NCBI GenBank assembly: GCA_021209875.1
Contig: JAGYVD010000005.1
Span: 248,001-312,000 of the forward strand
Reading direction: 5' to 3'
Length of the DNA stretch: 64,000 nucleotides
From: Rosellinia necatrix
Lineage: Eukaryota > Ascomycota > Sordariomycetes > Xylariales > Xylariaceae
Shown here: positions 1 through 11,470 of the stretch, piece after piece
Position numbering within the stretch: the stretch's first letter is position 1
Layout of the letters: the number at the start of each line of letters is the position of its first letter
Program-made: the position numbers and the translations under genes
The notes under the pieces: model-generated
The model's input: the letters and a program-made list of their open reading frames with translations, nothing else
Database searches by the model: none
Told to the model about the DNA's origin: nothing

Positions 1-11
1 TCGAGGCTAAG

Positions 12-922
12 ATGGCCTCCTTCGTAACAACCGTGTAGGTGTCATCCTCTATCATTTCCCTACGCCATCGAAGAAGAAGAAGAGGACAAAAAAAAAAAAA
101 GGAGGGAAATAGAAAATCCAAAGACTAACCGGAGCACATCTCCCCCCCTTCCCCTCTCAACAGGAACCAGCGCGCGCGCAACCAGTTCCGCTCTCGGACC
201 GGCAAGGGGGGCAACACGAGCTACCAGCTGCGCCAGTACGCCGAGGCGACGCTGGGCGGCGGCAGTCTGCGCAAGGTGGTCAAGCTGCCCGAGGGCGAGG
301 ACGAGAACGAGTGGCTGGCCGTCAACATGGTCGATTTCTACAACCAGATTAACCTGCTCTACGGGGCCATAACCGAGTTCTGCTCACCACAATCGTGTCC
401 CGAGATGAAGGCGACGGACGAGTGAGTCTTTTCTCCTCCCCCTTCCCACCCCCCTCTTCCCTTCGGTTGGGAGAAAGATAGAGAGAGAAAGTGAAAGGAG
501 GGAACACTAACTTTTCCCCCTCCTCCTTCTTTCACCCTCATCGCAGATTCGAATACCTCTGGCAAGACAACGAGACGTACAAGCGGCCGACCAAGATGGC
601 GGCGCCGGCCTACATCGAGCAGCTCATGAGCTGGGTGCAGGGCCACATCGACAACGAGGCCGTCCTGCCCTCCCGCATCGGCGTCCCCTTCCCCAAGTCC
701 TTCCCCCAGACCGTCCGCCAGATCTTCAAGCGCATGTACCGCGTCTACGCCCACATCTACTGCCATCACTACCCCGTCATCCGCGAGCTCGGCCTCGAGC
801 CCCACCTCAACACCAGCTTCAAGCAGTACGTCCTCTTCATCGACGAGCACGGTCTCGCTAGCGGCAAAGACTTCTGGGGCCCCCTCGGCGACCTCGTCGA
901 CAGTATGCTGCGCAGCGATTGA
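12..922 (+). CDS. MOB1: MOB1 kinase activator
   Basis: MOB1 binds and activates NDR/LATS (Dbf2/Sid2-type) kinases in the mitotic exit/septation network. Three exons join in frame: 12-34, 164-421 and 547-922, giving 218 residues, the usual MOB1 length. The first exon supplies only MASFVTT plus two bases of a Val codon; the intron starts GTAGGT, has a GACTAAC branch site and ends CAACAG. Zinc ligands expected for the family are present: C81 and C86 in FCSPQSC, H163 and H168 in YAHIYCHH. The rest is near-canonical MOB1, ending LVDSMLRSD. The gene is complete, with its ATG only 12 bases from the window edge, so the promoter is outside. Very sure of identity; the short first exon is inferred from splice sites and family N-termini. 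Confidence 0.96.
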
Positions 923-1738
923 GATGGCGAGAGTTTTCAAACTTCAAAATTCCAAAAAAAGCTGCCTCCGTTTTGAAAAAAAAAAAGGGCCAAAACCGAG
1001 AGAGGAATGAATGAATAGAATGATGATGATGATGATAGGACATGCGGCACGTCTCTTTTCTCGACTCGGACTTCGGGATCGGTCTCCCTACCTTTGGTTG
1101 TCGTGGTCCAAGAAGGCGAGCGAAGATACGATTATAGACGGACGGCGAAAACGGCGACAGCCACGATAGCCATGGGCGTTGTCGATACATGGTTATTACG
1201 ATGTGTTCGAGTAGCAGGGATAAGGATGGGCAGGCGTTTGGATGGACTCATGAGTTGCATGTGTTGGGACTGAACTAGGGTCATAGAGGTTTACGGGTGC
1301 ATAATTTGTGCCCTGGGGATTGCGTCAAGCTGGCTTTTATGCAGTGGTATGTATAGCATGCGATACGAATCATCGTGTCGAGAGACGCCTACCCCTATTC
1401 ATGCTCGGAAAAAAAAAAACCTCTCATTCATGGCATAGATACAAATGTATGCGTCCCTTGATTTACAACGAGCTAAAAGTCTCCATCCATCCCTGCATCT
1501 GCAGCGTACCCTTTCGTGGCGGCCTTGAAATCATTCCTGCGTAGGGAATGTGTCATTATCCCCGGAGATATGCTGACTAAGCCCCCCCTGTCCGAGGTGA
1601 CTACTACCTTATGCATGGTATAGATGGTGGTCATATTCTCGATCCGTGAAAACGCCTAGTCGTGCGTCATCCCCCAAGTTGGACTTGTACGCTCGCCTCC
1701 TGGAGAAGGCGCGATTCTCCCAAAATATTCAATTGGTC
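923..1738. other. Convergent intergenic region
   Basis: This lies between the 3' ends of MOB1 and the carrier gene. It holds a short ATG-repeat (around 1018-1036) and A-runs, and presumably both 3' UTRs. I see no gene. Confidence 0.6.
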
Positions 1739-3064
1739 TCATGGCGTGTCCTTGAGGGCATTGATCCTCTTCTTGAAGAACTCAAATGCGGAAAAGAACA
1801 CCGCGTTGACCGCGGCTGAACGGCCCATAGATACGCCCAGTCCACGATACATGTCGCGTCTGAAGAATTGGATTTTGGGAATAGGGACACTTTGACCCTT
1901 TGAATACATTAAGGCGTTTCGTTGGTAAATGCTCTTGACCGAATCAATTGGATCTGGATGGGTTAGTCTGGGCACATCAAGTCAGATGAGACAGCACCTA
2001 CATATTAATGCCCATGAAACGATGCCGCAGAGCGCCCCAGCTGCCAGGACAGCGATCGGATTCTTATGGGCGTCCGTGCCGCTAAACGTAGTCAACAGCT
2101 GCTTGCTGCTCTCGTACGTCGCGAAATAGATGCCTGTTCCAAGAGTATCCCTCACTAACGGCCGTTAGTTCGCGAGGGAGAATGGGGAGAGAATCCTAGT
2201 CAACGGTTGCCTTACACATATGCAAATTCAGTCCGGTATACATCCCAGCGAAGCCTCGATGCTTCACAATATTTCTTAAAGTTTTGATCGTGCCTTTGTT
2301 GTGATAACTGAGGGCAATAGCTTGTTTCTTCGGATCTACATTTTTCTGATTCGCCATCAGGACAGACACCTGCGCACTCAGCTTCGTCAATTCAAAGGGG
2401 CCTGGTAACACCCCGGACCAATTAGCGCTAGCTCGTGGGGAGAATTGTGTAGATGCATGCTCACAAGCTATCAGGGTAATGCAGGAGCCAGCTGTGGCTC
2501 CAGCGGCACCAAAGCAGGCCATGGTGCCCAGGTTGGGATAGGCACCGTTCTTGTTCACATGCTCTAGCGGGCAAAACCCCAGATTTCTGGCCATCCAGTC
2601 GGAGTAGGTGTATTTCGAGCGTTGGTAGATGGAGAAGGAAACGGTTCGAACGAGAGTCACACTGGCGAGGGGAGCGGTAACACCTGTGTTCGTGAAGGAC
2701 TAAGTTAGCGGCGCGATTACCGGACGAAACGCGGGGTGGCGCATGCGGAGGGGGGGGGAGGGTGTAGGGACGGTGTAGGACGAGACGTGCCTCGGAAGAA
2801 ACCTCGCATCCCCTCGGCAGCGTACGTCGACCTCACGCAGTGCAGTGCGCCATCGTAAGGGTAGGTTTGCATGCGAGTCTTGACGCTGTCAAGGGGAAAG
2901 GCGGTGATGGTGGACAGGACGCTGGCGGACGACGCCGCCACCTCGGTGCGGTAGCGCTTTACCCAGCGACGTGGCTCTTCTTTGCCGATACTGAGCTGCT
3001 GAGGCATGGTGCGAGTCCGAACGGGGGCAGTGGTGACATTTTGTAAGCCGGACTCAGCGGGCAT
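1739..3064 (-). CDS. Mitochondrial carrier family protein (SLC25)
   Basis: A six-helix inner-membrane metabolite carrier. Five exons (3064-2791, 2683-2465, 2401-2216, 2154-2002, 1953-1739) sum to 1047 nt, giving 348 residues. All three repeat signatures are visible: FPLDSVKTRMQ at about 56-66, ACPFELTK at about 164-171 and YPIDSVK at about 278-284, the last two created exactly at exon junctions, which supports the model. A third-repeat RDTLGTGIYF stretch recalls the carnitine/ornithine/YMC branch, but the substrate is not assignable by eye. Intron 1 (2684-2790) has a GC donor, AG|GCACGT, instead of GT; the join reads FFRG-VTAPLAS as expected. The 63-nt intron 2402-2464 has no in-frame stop, so gene finders may retain it. 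The start MPAES is the first ATG; a later Met at residue 20 is possible. Confidence 0.9.
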
Positions 3065-5219
3065 GGCTCTCAGTCAGCCGGCGTGTATTGCGGATGGGGA
3101 GCTTCAGACAATGGCCGCTCGACGAGGGCCAGAGTCATCGGCGCGGTCGCGATACAATGGCGTCTGGTGCTAACAGGAGATGTGCCATCAAGATCCCGAA
3201 TTGAGGTCGCTCGATGGTGTGAGTGGGCGAGGTGTGGTGTTCCGGAGGGGAGGATGGGAAGAGGAAGCTTGATCACTTATGATTGCTGCGGGGTCGGGAC
3301 AGGTGAAGCTGAGCAGTTAGCTTCTATCCTTTCACTCCGTCCGTCAGTCAATGACTTGAGAGTTTGGCTCGGGTTCGGTCAGGGATGAGAGACGGGGAGC
3401 CGAGACTAGACGGAACGAACTAACCTGAGGCTAGTGGTGGTGCATTGTAGTGTAGGTGGTATAGGTACCGTCGATAACGTTACAGGCTGGTGCTGCTCAT
3501 GCTGCTCGTGGCCTTATCGTGGGAATGGCCGGGTTCAGGTGTAGTCTTAGGTACCGACGTCTGGAAAACAGGCCGGTTGGACGCTCGAAGTGCGCCTAGG
3601 ACCCACTTCGCCTACGTAGGAGTACGTTACTAGTACCTGCCTACAGTAGGCACTTACTTAGTCTCGGGCGCCTACGCTAGTAATAGTGGGGTTATGAGGC
3701 ACCTTGCGGGGTTATCACTGACTAGCCCATCCCACCGTGCCTATCTGCCAAAGAATACCACTTGTTTTGATTCCTCTAGAAGGAAACAAAGGCTGGGGGA
3801 AAGAATGAAGAAAGCCTCATGAATGTAATGCCATGATCCAAGTACGTATAGAGATGCTTGCTTGCCAGGTTTGGGTAGTACTTCGACGCGGCATCGATGC
3901 ATGGAGTTTAGAAGGCGCATACTTGTAGGTAGAATCTTATTACGTCTCTAGCATCTAATTGGTAAGGAAGTGGCCGGGTGTCTCCAGCTCCCCACATTCG
4001 CGTAGTTGGAACGATGCTGAGAGGCTGGGGTACTGAGTTGTGGTTGGGGTTCGTTGGAGGGGTGCAAAGTATAGGTAGGTAGCAGATAAATAGGTACCTG
4101 TAGTGCAGGTAGGTAGGTAAGTTACTGCTTACTTGCAGAAGGTACTGTCCTCAAAATCCTTCCTCATGACATGTTTATAGTTCTCGTTTATCTAGCGTGA
4201 TTAAGTCGCAGTGTATGGGCTAGAATTCTATTTTGCCTCAAGGTACTTTGGGTAGGTATATATTACGAACGCGTCGTCAAGTCTAACTATTATGTAGTCG
4301 AGACCAAGTCTACTAGATTAACATTAATGAACTTCCTGATCGAAACTGCGTGGTGAAACATCTTTGCATGTCTTCTACTGTATTTCAATTTAGGTACTTA
4401 TGTGTACATACGATGGCCTGTCTGCTTATATGCCGGCAGACGTCATCCCTCGCCACATGATAGGCTACTTCCAGCAACAACTTGCTCTACCAGAGCGCCT
4501 ATCACACGGTCTTGTTCGTGAGATATAGGAACTTGTCGATAATGGTATATGACGAATGCCTACCTAGCCGGCATTCCCTTATCGATCTACTGTACTACTC
4601 TCCCCGTATTGGGACACGGGATGACGACCTGTTGGAAGAGGCTTTGAGCTCCCAGCTCATGGTGCCGCACTCGATACAAGTAGACGCTCAGAAGTCGAAC
4701 GCTTCATACGACATCGGCATGCAGCCGGCCGATGTCCAATGAGGGCCGTAATTTGGCGATACCCCCCCGTAATGTATGTACGATGTAGGGTATTTCTTGC
4801 GACCACCCCAAGTGTCTTTGTCACCACCTCTGTCATACTCATGCAGCTGGCGCCCACTTCGTTTGGGGAAGCACCGAATAGGGAAAATAGCTGCGACACT
4901 CGATTTGCCCATCCCATCATAACGAATGGTCCATGCTACCCTGGGGTAGCAATGTTGCAATGGCTTCCAGAGTCCAGGCTTGACTATTTTGAAGTCGTCG
5001 AGAGCCCATCCCAGTTCGGGTGGTGCGACTCCTGTAGGCGGACGGCTGAGCAACATGCGTTCGATTACTTCTTATCGCAAACACAGGCGCATTGATTTAT
5101 TAAGCATCGCGACAGTCATGTCATAGTGGATATAGGCCGTCGTATGTATGTGGTCAGCTAGCTCGGTCCTAAACGTTTGGTTAATATCTGCAATATCCGG
5201 AACTCATGTCGACCTGTGC
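3065..5219. other. Long intergenic region upstream of the carrier
   Basis: About 2.1 kb without a supported gene. It contains several GTAGGTA/GGTACCT words (for example 4074-4130). Overlapping ORFs on both strands at 4482-5095 look random: no motif, no splice-supported extension, and similar lengths on opposite strands. Confidence 0.5.
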
Positions 5220-5528
5220 TTACCTCCTGTGAGCCGATTGTTTATCTAGCCGAGCCTGCCTCCAGCTTGGAGGTTTGTCGTGACGGTACCAGGCCATGAT
5301 GAGAAGATTTCTGAGAACGCGATGTTCTAAACCGCGTTCTCTCGTTGCCGCTTCGAGAAAGCGAATGGTCCGACAGGTGCTCGGATGATCATATTTTGCC
5401 TCCTTTTCGCGGAAAGCTCTTCGCAGTTGGTTCAGGGCAGTGTAGCGAGCGGGCCTGGAGAAATGGACAGCGCGAAACAAAGCTCGGTGAAGGTGGCGAT
5501 AAGCATGAACCACCCTGATGTCTGGCAT
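5220..5528 (-). CDS. Small LYR-like (DUF1763-type) protein
   Basis: A 102-residue basic protein. From memory of the family, the VVHAYRHLHRALFRAVHFS stretch followed by an RRAFRE helix resembles fungal DUF1763 proteins, related to the Complex1_LYR superfamily of small mitochondrial factors. A later RFLEAATRERGLEHRVLRNLL segment fits the same family. The function within that superfamily (Fe-S delivery, complex I or mitoribosome assembly) cannot be chosen from the sequence. The ATG at 5528 is used because the conserved block begins just after it. The last codons AGG AGG TAA contain a perfect splice donor (AG|GTAAGC), so an alternative spliced C-terminus is possible; the acceptors I can see would add only one or two residues. 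It is divergent from the CHY/RING gene. Confidence 0.65.
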   Translation of the reverse strand: MPDIRVVHAYRHLHRALFRAVHFSRPARYTALNQLRRAFREKEAKYDHPSTCRTIRFLEAATRERGLEHRVLRNLLIMAWYRHDKPPSWRQARLDKQSAHRR

Positions 5529-6381
5529 CGTTCTGCGTCTTAGGAAGGTCTCGAGGGTGATTATGCGTTGTCTGTGATTGAGCCGCCTCTTGACGTCCTG
5601 ACGTCTTGACCTACTATCACGTCCGTCAATTTGAAGGCTTTAGAGTAGGTGCGAAAACTGATCGGAAGAAAAGCGTATTCATGCTCTCTGTGTTTTGTAC
5701 ACAGTGACTCTCTTCCTAGTCAATGCTAGTGGTCTCCGTCTCCGGCTTGCGTAGACAGTATCCATGCCGCAAATCTGAGCCTTGTCGGGGTGCCGAGTTC
5801 AGAACATCCCGTATGCCTAAGCCTATTTAAGCAAGTGGAGACAGGTAGCGGCCTCAGGCTTGGCCACCCGACACCCCGGGGGCCGAGACCCCTGAGCTTC
5901 AGACGATTTACAGTTAGCGGGGTACAGTTAGCACGCTGCTGCTGTCAAAATAACTACCTTCTTTGCCACATCGGTCGCACCTCGTTCATGAGGTCAATGG
6001 CGCCTCCCTGATCTACGAAGGAAGGAAGGTTGAACCACGAGATTACAGGAGCACTGCCACGGAACTGCTGCCTCCAACCGACAACGCAACGTACATACTT
6101 ATCCAAAGGTAGACAGACAGACGGCGCTTCTCCGAACCCAAGATCCGATCTCTGGCATACCCTGGGCATACCGCACCGTGTTCTATATATTTTATACTCC
6201 TCTCGGTACCTATTTGGTGCTTCCTATGGTCAGCATCCTCGTCCTAGGTCGTACCACACCATCTTGACAGCCCAACGCCTCGCCGACATGCTCTTCTGTT
6301 AACCATGCTTTTGTGAATGGATATCGTACCTATTATATGGACCATTCCAGTCATTTTGCTTCAAACCCTTCACCGTAGCCA
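5529..6381. other. Divergent promoter region
   Basis: 853 bp shared by the LYR-like gene (left, -) and the CHY/RING gene (right, +). ORFs here on both strands are short and unlike proteins. I see no recognisable binding site. Confidence 0.5.
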
Positions 6382-8462
6382 ATGACGTCCCTCGTTACCG
6401 ACTTGCTGGTCAACCCGGTCCTCCGACAGGCACGCCGCTTCTCTCTTTCGCGATCGTCCCCACCGGCCCATCTGCCCGATCCCGATCCTCTCCCGCGAAT
6501 AGAGCGGACGCGCCGGCATTCACAACAGGATGAGGTGATCTCAGAGACGGAGGAGACTTCTTCTCTGCGTGATGAGCCAGGCGAGAATACACCCTCACAA
6601 CCCTCACGACCCCCACGACCCTCACGGCCGGCCTCCTGGAGCTCCGTCCTCGTAAACCCGCGCATGAATGCCGATGATGGCATGGGGGAACATCACAGCG
6701 GAATGCACAATACTATAATGCCTACCGCCTCCGCTTCCCCTGCTACCAATGCGCCTGTGGCCGGCTTAGAGAACGATCCGCCCGCTGCTCTAGACCCTAG
6801 CACGAGCGCAGCCGATCCGCCATCTTCGCCTTTTATGCCAGATTATTCCCCGCTGCCGGAAGATGATGGTATGGGTTCGTTGAGGAAGCGAATATTAGAT
6901 GTTCAGGCCCAAGAAATTGGCCATTCTGAAAAGGCCCATATGATGCACCAATTGCTGATGGAAGGATACACGAACTCGCAGGCTCGTACCCAACCCGAAC
7001 AACCATTCTCCCCCCGGGCTCCCATATCTTCTGAGAAAAGGGCATCACAAGGCCATGGACCGTTAGAATCGTTTAAGTTCTGGCAGACTGCGTTAGGTGA
7101 GGCCGGAAATGCGGAAAACTTCATTTTGACCGACAAGGACCTTGAGCCTACGTATGTCCCCGAGAAACAGACAACAGATCCTGGTGCAGACATCGTAGAC
7201 GCCGAGTACGATGACTGGAAGCCACTCGGTTGCGAACACTACCGGCGGAATGTCAAGCTACAGTGTTCAACCTGCAATCGATGGTATACATGTCGATTTT
7301 GCCACGACGAGAGGGAGGACCACACGCTAATTCGGAAAGAGACGCGGAATATGCTATGTATGGTCTGCGGAACCGCCCAGAGGGCCGGCCAAACATGCGT
7401 CTCGTGCGAAACACTAGCGGCAAGGTATTATTGCGACATATGCAAACTCTGGAACGACGACCCTGACAAGCCTTGTTATCATTGCAATGACTGTGGTATT
7501 TGCAGAATTGGACATGGCATTGGGAAAGACTTTTACCACTGCAAGGTGATTAGTGTCCGTCCCGGTCATTCACGACGTGTTGACTAATGCGCCTATAGAA
7601 ATGTTGTGCATGCATCGCCATATCGACCCAATTCGATCACAAGTGCATCGAGCGTGCTATAGATTGCGATTGCCCTATATGTGGCGAGTATATGTTCACA
7701 TCCCCCAAGCCTGTGCGCTTTATGAGGTGCGGGCACAGTATACATCGAGACTGCCTCGACCAACATCAAAAGACTTCGTACAAGTGTCCCATTTGTAATA
7801 AGAGTTTACTCAATATGGAGTCACAATTTCGCAACCTGGATCTTTCTATTCAGGCACAGCCGATGCCACCGGAATTCAAAGACGCACGAGCCATTGTCCT
7901 ATGCCATGATTGCTCGGCCAAGAGTTCGACCATGTATCATTGGTTGGGTTTAAAATGTGGTGTTTGCCAGTCTTACAACACAGCCCAACTTCAAATTATA
8001 GGTCTGAACGCCGAAGCTATGGAAACCCACTTGGTAGGGCGTAGTGCACAGGCCTCGAACCTGGCTGCCTCGGGAAATCTTGATGCTCCGATGATAGAGG
8101 CAGCTACTATGCGCGACACGCGTCGTCGCCATTCATCCACAGTCACGAGATCGGTCTTGGTTAGTGCGGATCACAGCTCCTTTTCTCACGACAGGCTAGC
8201 ACGGTCGGTATCGCCGGTTCGCATTCCGGGGCGTTCGTTGCATGCCTCTGCTGTTGGCGGATACTTCGACTTACAGGAAGAAGAAGATGGGGACATCTTT
8301 AGCTTCTGGAGCCGCATACCCCGTAGCATAGGGAGCAATAACGAAGAAGGCGACGATGACGGTGGTGAGTCAAGCGACGGGATGACGTCGGATGGCGAGG
8401 TGGAAGATGATGAGGGGGAGGAATCGGAAGATGACGATTTCGAGTTACTGGGTCATAGATAG
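6382..8462 (+). CDS. CHY zinc finger / RING E3 ubiquitin ligase (RCHY1/Pirh2-like)
   Basis: Predicted E3 ubiquitin ligase that transfers ubiquitin from an E2 to substrates. Two exons (6382-7545, 7599-8462) give 675 residues; the 53-nt intron has a GACTAAT branch site. Domain order: a disordered Ser/Pro-rich N-terminus (1-275); a CHY zinc finger from GCEHYRRNVKLQC (about 282) through CRFCHDEREDH; a CTCHY finger ending GKDFYHCKKCCAC across the splice junction; a C3H2C3-type RING, CPICGEYMF ... CGHSIHRDC ... CPIC, at about 413-455; a zinc ribbon, CHDC ... CGVC, at about 488-515; and a very acidic C-terminal tail. This order matches Pirh2 homologues, which are usually shorter (about 260 residues in animals); the long N-terminus and acidic tail are common in fungi. 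Substrates are unknown. Confidence 0.92.
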
Positions 8463-8918
8463 GGTCGGGACCTAGGTTCGGTTTGGTTTTTTGGGCGGGA
8501 CATCAGACCGGCGTTTGGGATTGGCATAAATGCATGAGTATATAGATACCAGTTGGGTTTGGGAAACATAGCCGGGGCGCTTGGATTACTTCGTTTCCTC
8601 CTTTGTTGTTGTTTCATACAGCTGGTATCGCATGGCAGGCTAGTATGCCGAAAGTGATGGGGTTACAACTTCGGGGAACTATAAGTGTGCGGTCGGAAAT
8701 CATCACTCCTTTCACAGGTTCGTCTAAACGAAAAACGGCATGGAATTTCTTCATTAAATTATCATGCGACCGTGGTTCCCGTGCTCGAGAAATTTCTGTT
8801 ATACTTTCGGTTGCGATCAACGCCCCAACGCCTTACTTTAAGAACGACAACCTCCAGATGGGTGATTGGCCGATTCATAAAGTCATAGCCAAACACCTAG
8901 ACCATCTACCTCAGCCTC

Positions 8919-8924
<6 letters not shown>

Positions 8925-8949
<25 letters not shown>
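8925..8949. repeat. (TC)n microsatellite
   Basis: About twelve TC units lie directly beyond the stop codon of the MZT1 homologue, so as a GA run in its 3' UTR. Confidence 0.9.
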
Positions 8950-8950
8950 T

Positions 8951-9474
8951 TCATTGATTAGGAGTAGCTGCCTGCTTAGCAAAGTTGACCTTCTGGGCCT
9001 CCTTTCGTAAATATTGGACGACGTTCTAAGCCGATGATTAGTAAACTTTCCATCGTGTGATCATCCTTTAATAGCTACTCGCCCACGACATCGGCTCTAA
9101 AGGAAGGGGTTGGGGGGGTTATGTTGGGATTTAAGACGGGGCAAGGACTTACGGCAAGCGCTTCTGGGTTCACGCCATTCTCGACCATGGAGACGCAGAC
9201 GGAGAGTGTCCGGCGGTCAAGATGGCAGTTCTGTAGGTGCATGCATTATTAGCTTAGGTCAACAACGCCTATTGTTGGCGATTGTTGATGGTGGTTTTGT
9301 TTGCTTTGACTTTTATTTTGTTTTTACCATATCCGGATGCCTTTCCGATAAATGGAGCGCTGGTTGGCTGGTTGGTGTACGTACTAGAATTGTGGATATC
9401 TCGTGTAAGATGTCGACAGCCTTCCGTGCGGCGTCTTGCTTCTCGCTATCTTCTCTGCTACCTTGTGGTGGCAT
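8951..9474 (-). CDS. MZT1: MOZART1 / mitotic-spindle organizing protein 1
   Basis: A tiny gene of three exons (9474-9385, 9230-9153, 9025-8951) with phase-0 introns of 154 and 127 nt, encoding 80 residues. MZT1 binds the N-terminal regions of gamma-tubulin complex proteins and helps recruit and activate gamma-TuSC at spindle pole bodies. The diagnostic blocks are [12 protein letters not shown] (exon 1), [16 protein letters not shown] and VNPEALA (exon 2) and [11 protein letters not shown] (exon 3). They align with human MZT1 features such as a DVLLEISRIL segment, a TLSICVRLCEQGINPEAL segment and the VIKELRK segment. Donors GTACGT and GTAAGT, acceptors CTACAG and CTTAG, and a TTACTAATC branch site support the model. 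No single ORF reveals it, so it is easily missed. Next to SPC25, another mitotic gene on the same strand. Confidence 0.93.
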
Positions 9475-10000
9475 GGTTGTGGATTTTTTGAATAATTTTT
9501 TTTTTCGCCGTAGTCTAAGGTGTTCAGGATGGTTGAGATGATCGGATGCGGGAAGTGGATGGTCGTATCCCGTAGGTTGTAGTGGTGACGGAGGTGAGCT
9601 TCGGACGCGTGGAGTCGCGGCACGGGCTTCGTTTTATTTAGCCACAGTTGGTCGCAGCTGCCACAATGCTCTACCTGACACCCAAACTTTAATCTTTTCA
9701 ATGGCAATTGCTCCTACTCCTACTTACAGGGAGAGTTTTACAGTGGACAAAGACGTTCGCTTATATAAATAATAAATAATAATAATAATAATAAATGGCG
9801 TGAATAAATAATAAATTTGGGTATAGGTATAGGTATCTCATGTCTCGCGACCATAATAGTCAATAAAGCCGACCCCCCAGTATCTCGAGCAGTTGTCTAT
9901 CCGTAGCGCAAAACACCGTACTCCGAATCCCTACAACGTACATCATAAAACCATTCATCGTGAGGAGGGGCAGCCACGACGGCGTAGCAACAGGTAAAAA
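9475..10000. other. Intergenic region with AAT microsatellite
   Basis: Lies between the MZT1 start and the SPC25 stop, so it contains the MZT1 promoter. An (AAT)n-like run occupies about 9767-9815. No gene seen. Confidence 0.6.
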
Positions 10001-10925
10001 TCATGACTTCATGGCCTCGACGAACAGCTCCCGCATGCCCTTGAGCAGCGCGGGCAGCTCCCTCGACTCGTTCACGCGCTCGAGGATACGGTCGATCTTA
10101 TCGCGCTCGATCTTGGGGCGGCAGTGGCGGATGTCGTAGTCGCGGGCGGCGGTGTTGAGCTCGAACCAGGCCTCGCGCTCCCAGTCGCGCTCGTCGACGT
10201 GGGTGTAGACGAACTTGAGGCGGTCGTTCTGGCCGGCCCCCCCTCGATGCGCAGGCACAGGTTCGTGACCCAGAAGTCGAGCTCGGGCACGTTGAACCGG
10301 CTCTGGGCCTCGACCTGGGCCGCGTGCGCCCGCTGCGCCGCCAGCCGCGCCTCGACCTCGCGCTCCGCCTCCGCGATCTGCCGCCGCAGCTCGTCCCGCG
10401 CCGCCAGGTTCGCGTCCCGCTGCGCCGTCAGCGACCCGATCGCCCCCTCCATCTCCCGCCGCTCCGCGTCCTCCTTCGACCGCATCTGCTGGTGCGTGCC
10501 GATCTTGTGCTGCACGATCTCGATGTCCTTCTTCTTCATGCGCTGGTCCTCTGTCGCGCGGGGAAAAAAAAAAAAAAAAAAAAAAAAGTAACGTGTTAGT
10601 AGAGCGATCGCAGGGAAATGCGGTCCTATACCATGGCCGCCGCCGTGGTGGGAGTGTAGGGTAACCTACCTTGTAGCTCGGTCAGGTTCATGCGGAATTG
10701 GTTGTGCTCTTCCAACACGCGCTTTCGCCCTAGCTCGATAAATGTGTCGAACTTCATTGTGAACTTGGCCATGCGGTCGCGGAGCTCGTCGAAGCCGAAG
10801 TTGATGCTGGGGAGTTGGTCGGCCATGGAGGGCGCCATCGACGACATTGTCGGGCGGCCGCTCAGACTCGAGGAGAGCGAGGACTCGAATGTGGTGGCCA
10901 TTTTGGCGCTGTTTTCCCTGCTCAT
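10001..10925 (-). CDS. SPC25: Kinetochore protein Spc25 (Ndc80 complex), apparent frameshift
   Basis: Subunit of the Ndc80 complex linking kinetochores to microtubules; it pairs with Spc24 by coiled coil and ends in an RWD-type globular domain. Exon 1 (10925-10670) and exon 2 (10550-10001) join as LTELQ-EDQRMKKK; the 119-nt intron has a perfect TACTAAC branch site followed by a long T tract. Central coiled coil about 95-175 (AERREMEG, ARDELRRQIAEAEREVEAR). The globular domain starts FNVPELDFWVTNLCLRIEG, and then the frame is lost in a run of seven G (C on the plus strand, 10237-10243). The next frame continues at once with GQNDRLKFVYTHVDERD and runs to the natural end, ELFVEAMKS. One added G or two removed would restore about 268 residues. 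This is either a homopolymer sequencing error or a true lesion in an essential gene. Divergent from RRN6. Confidence 0.9.
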
Positions 10926-11470
10926 GTTGTAATCCCGAACTGCGGTACCTTAGTTTCGATGCTGTCGCAATCGATACGTTGAGACCTGGAGAAGGTTTGA
11001 ACCTCGTGGGTTCAATTAGAGAGAATGCGAAGTTGAGTTATGACGATTGGCCTTGGCTTGGCTAGTCAGTGTTTACTTTCATCGGCCATTGACTTCGCAC
11101 TCGCCGTTGCTAAGGCACTAATTGGTGGGGCACACTTCGATTCAGTCAATCCCCCACCGCAAGAACTCTATATAGCGATATATATGCATCTATCAGAAAA
11201 CAGGCATTGGATAAATTATCTACAAGTATGGGAACCAAACGCAGTCTTCCAGAGCAACAACCTTCGAAATCTTTCTACTTTTCCAGACCCAAGTTCGAGA
11301 TTCGACCCGTGCCGTGTGATTGGCATGGCCACCACACAAAGTCGACGATACACATGCGCAAATTTCACACCGCTTACATCGTGTTGTCTCACTAAGTCGC
11401 GGCGGTATCGCGATGCACATACCAGGACACAAGCCAAGCCAGACAAGTTGCACAGAGCTGAGCTCTCCGA
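10926..11470. other. Divergent promoter region SPC25/RRN6
   Basis: 545 bp between two divergent starts. Several short overlapping ORFs exist on both strands, none protein-like. An AT-rich stretch (11167-11190) lies in the RRN6-proximal half. Confidence 0.5.

Noticed and set aside
4482..5095. Overlapping ORFs of 86-122 codons on both strands
   Set aside because: Both strands look equally random, with no motif and no conserved end.
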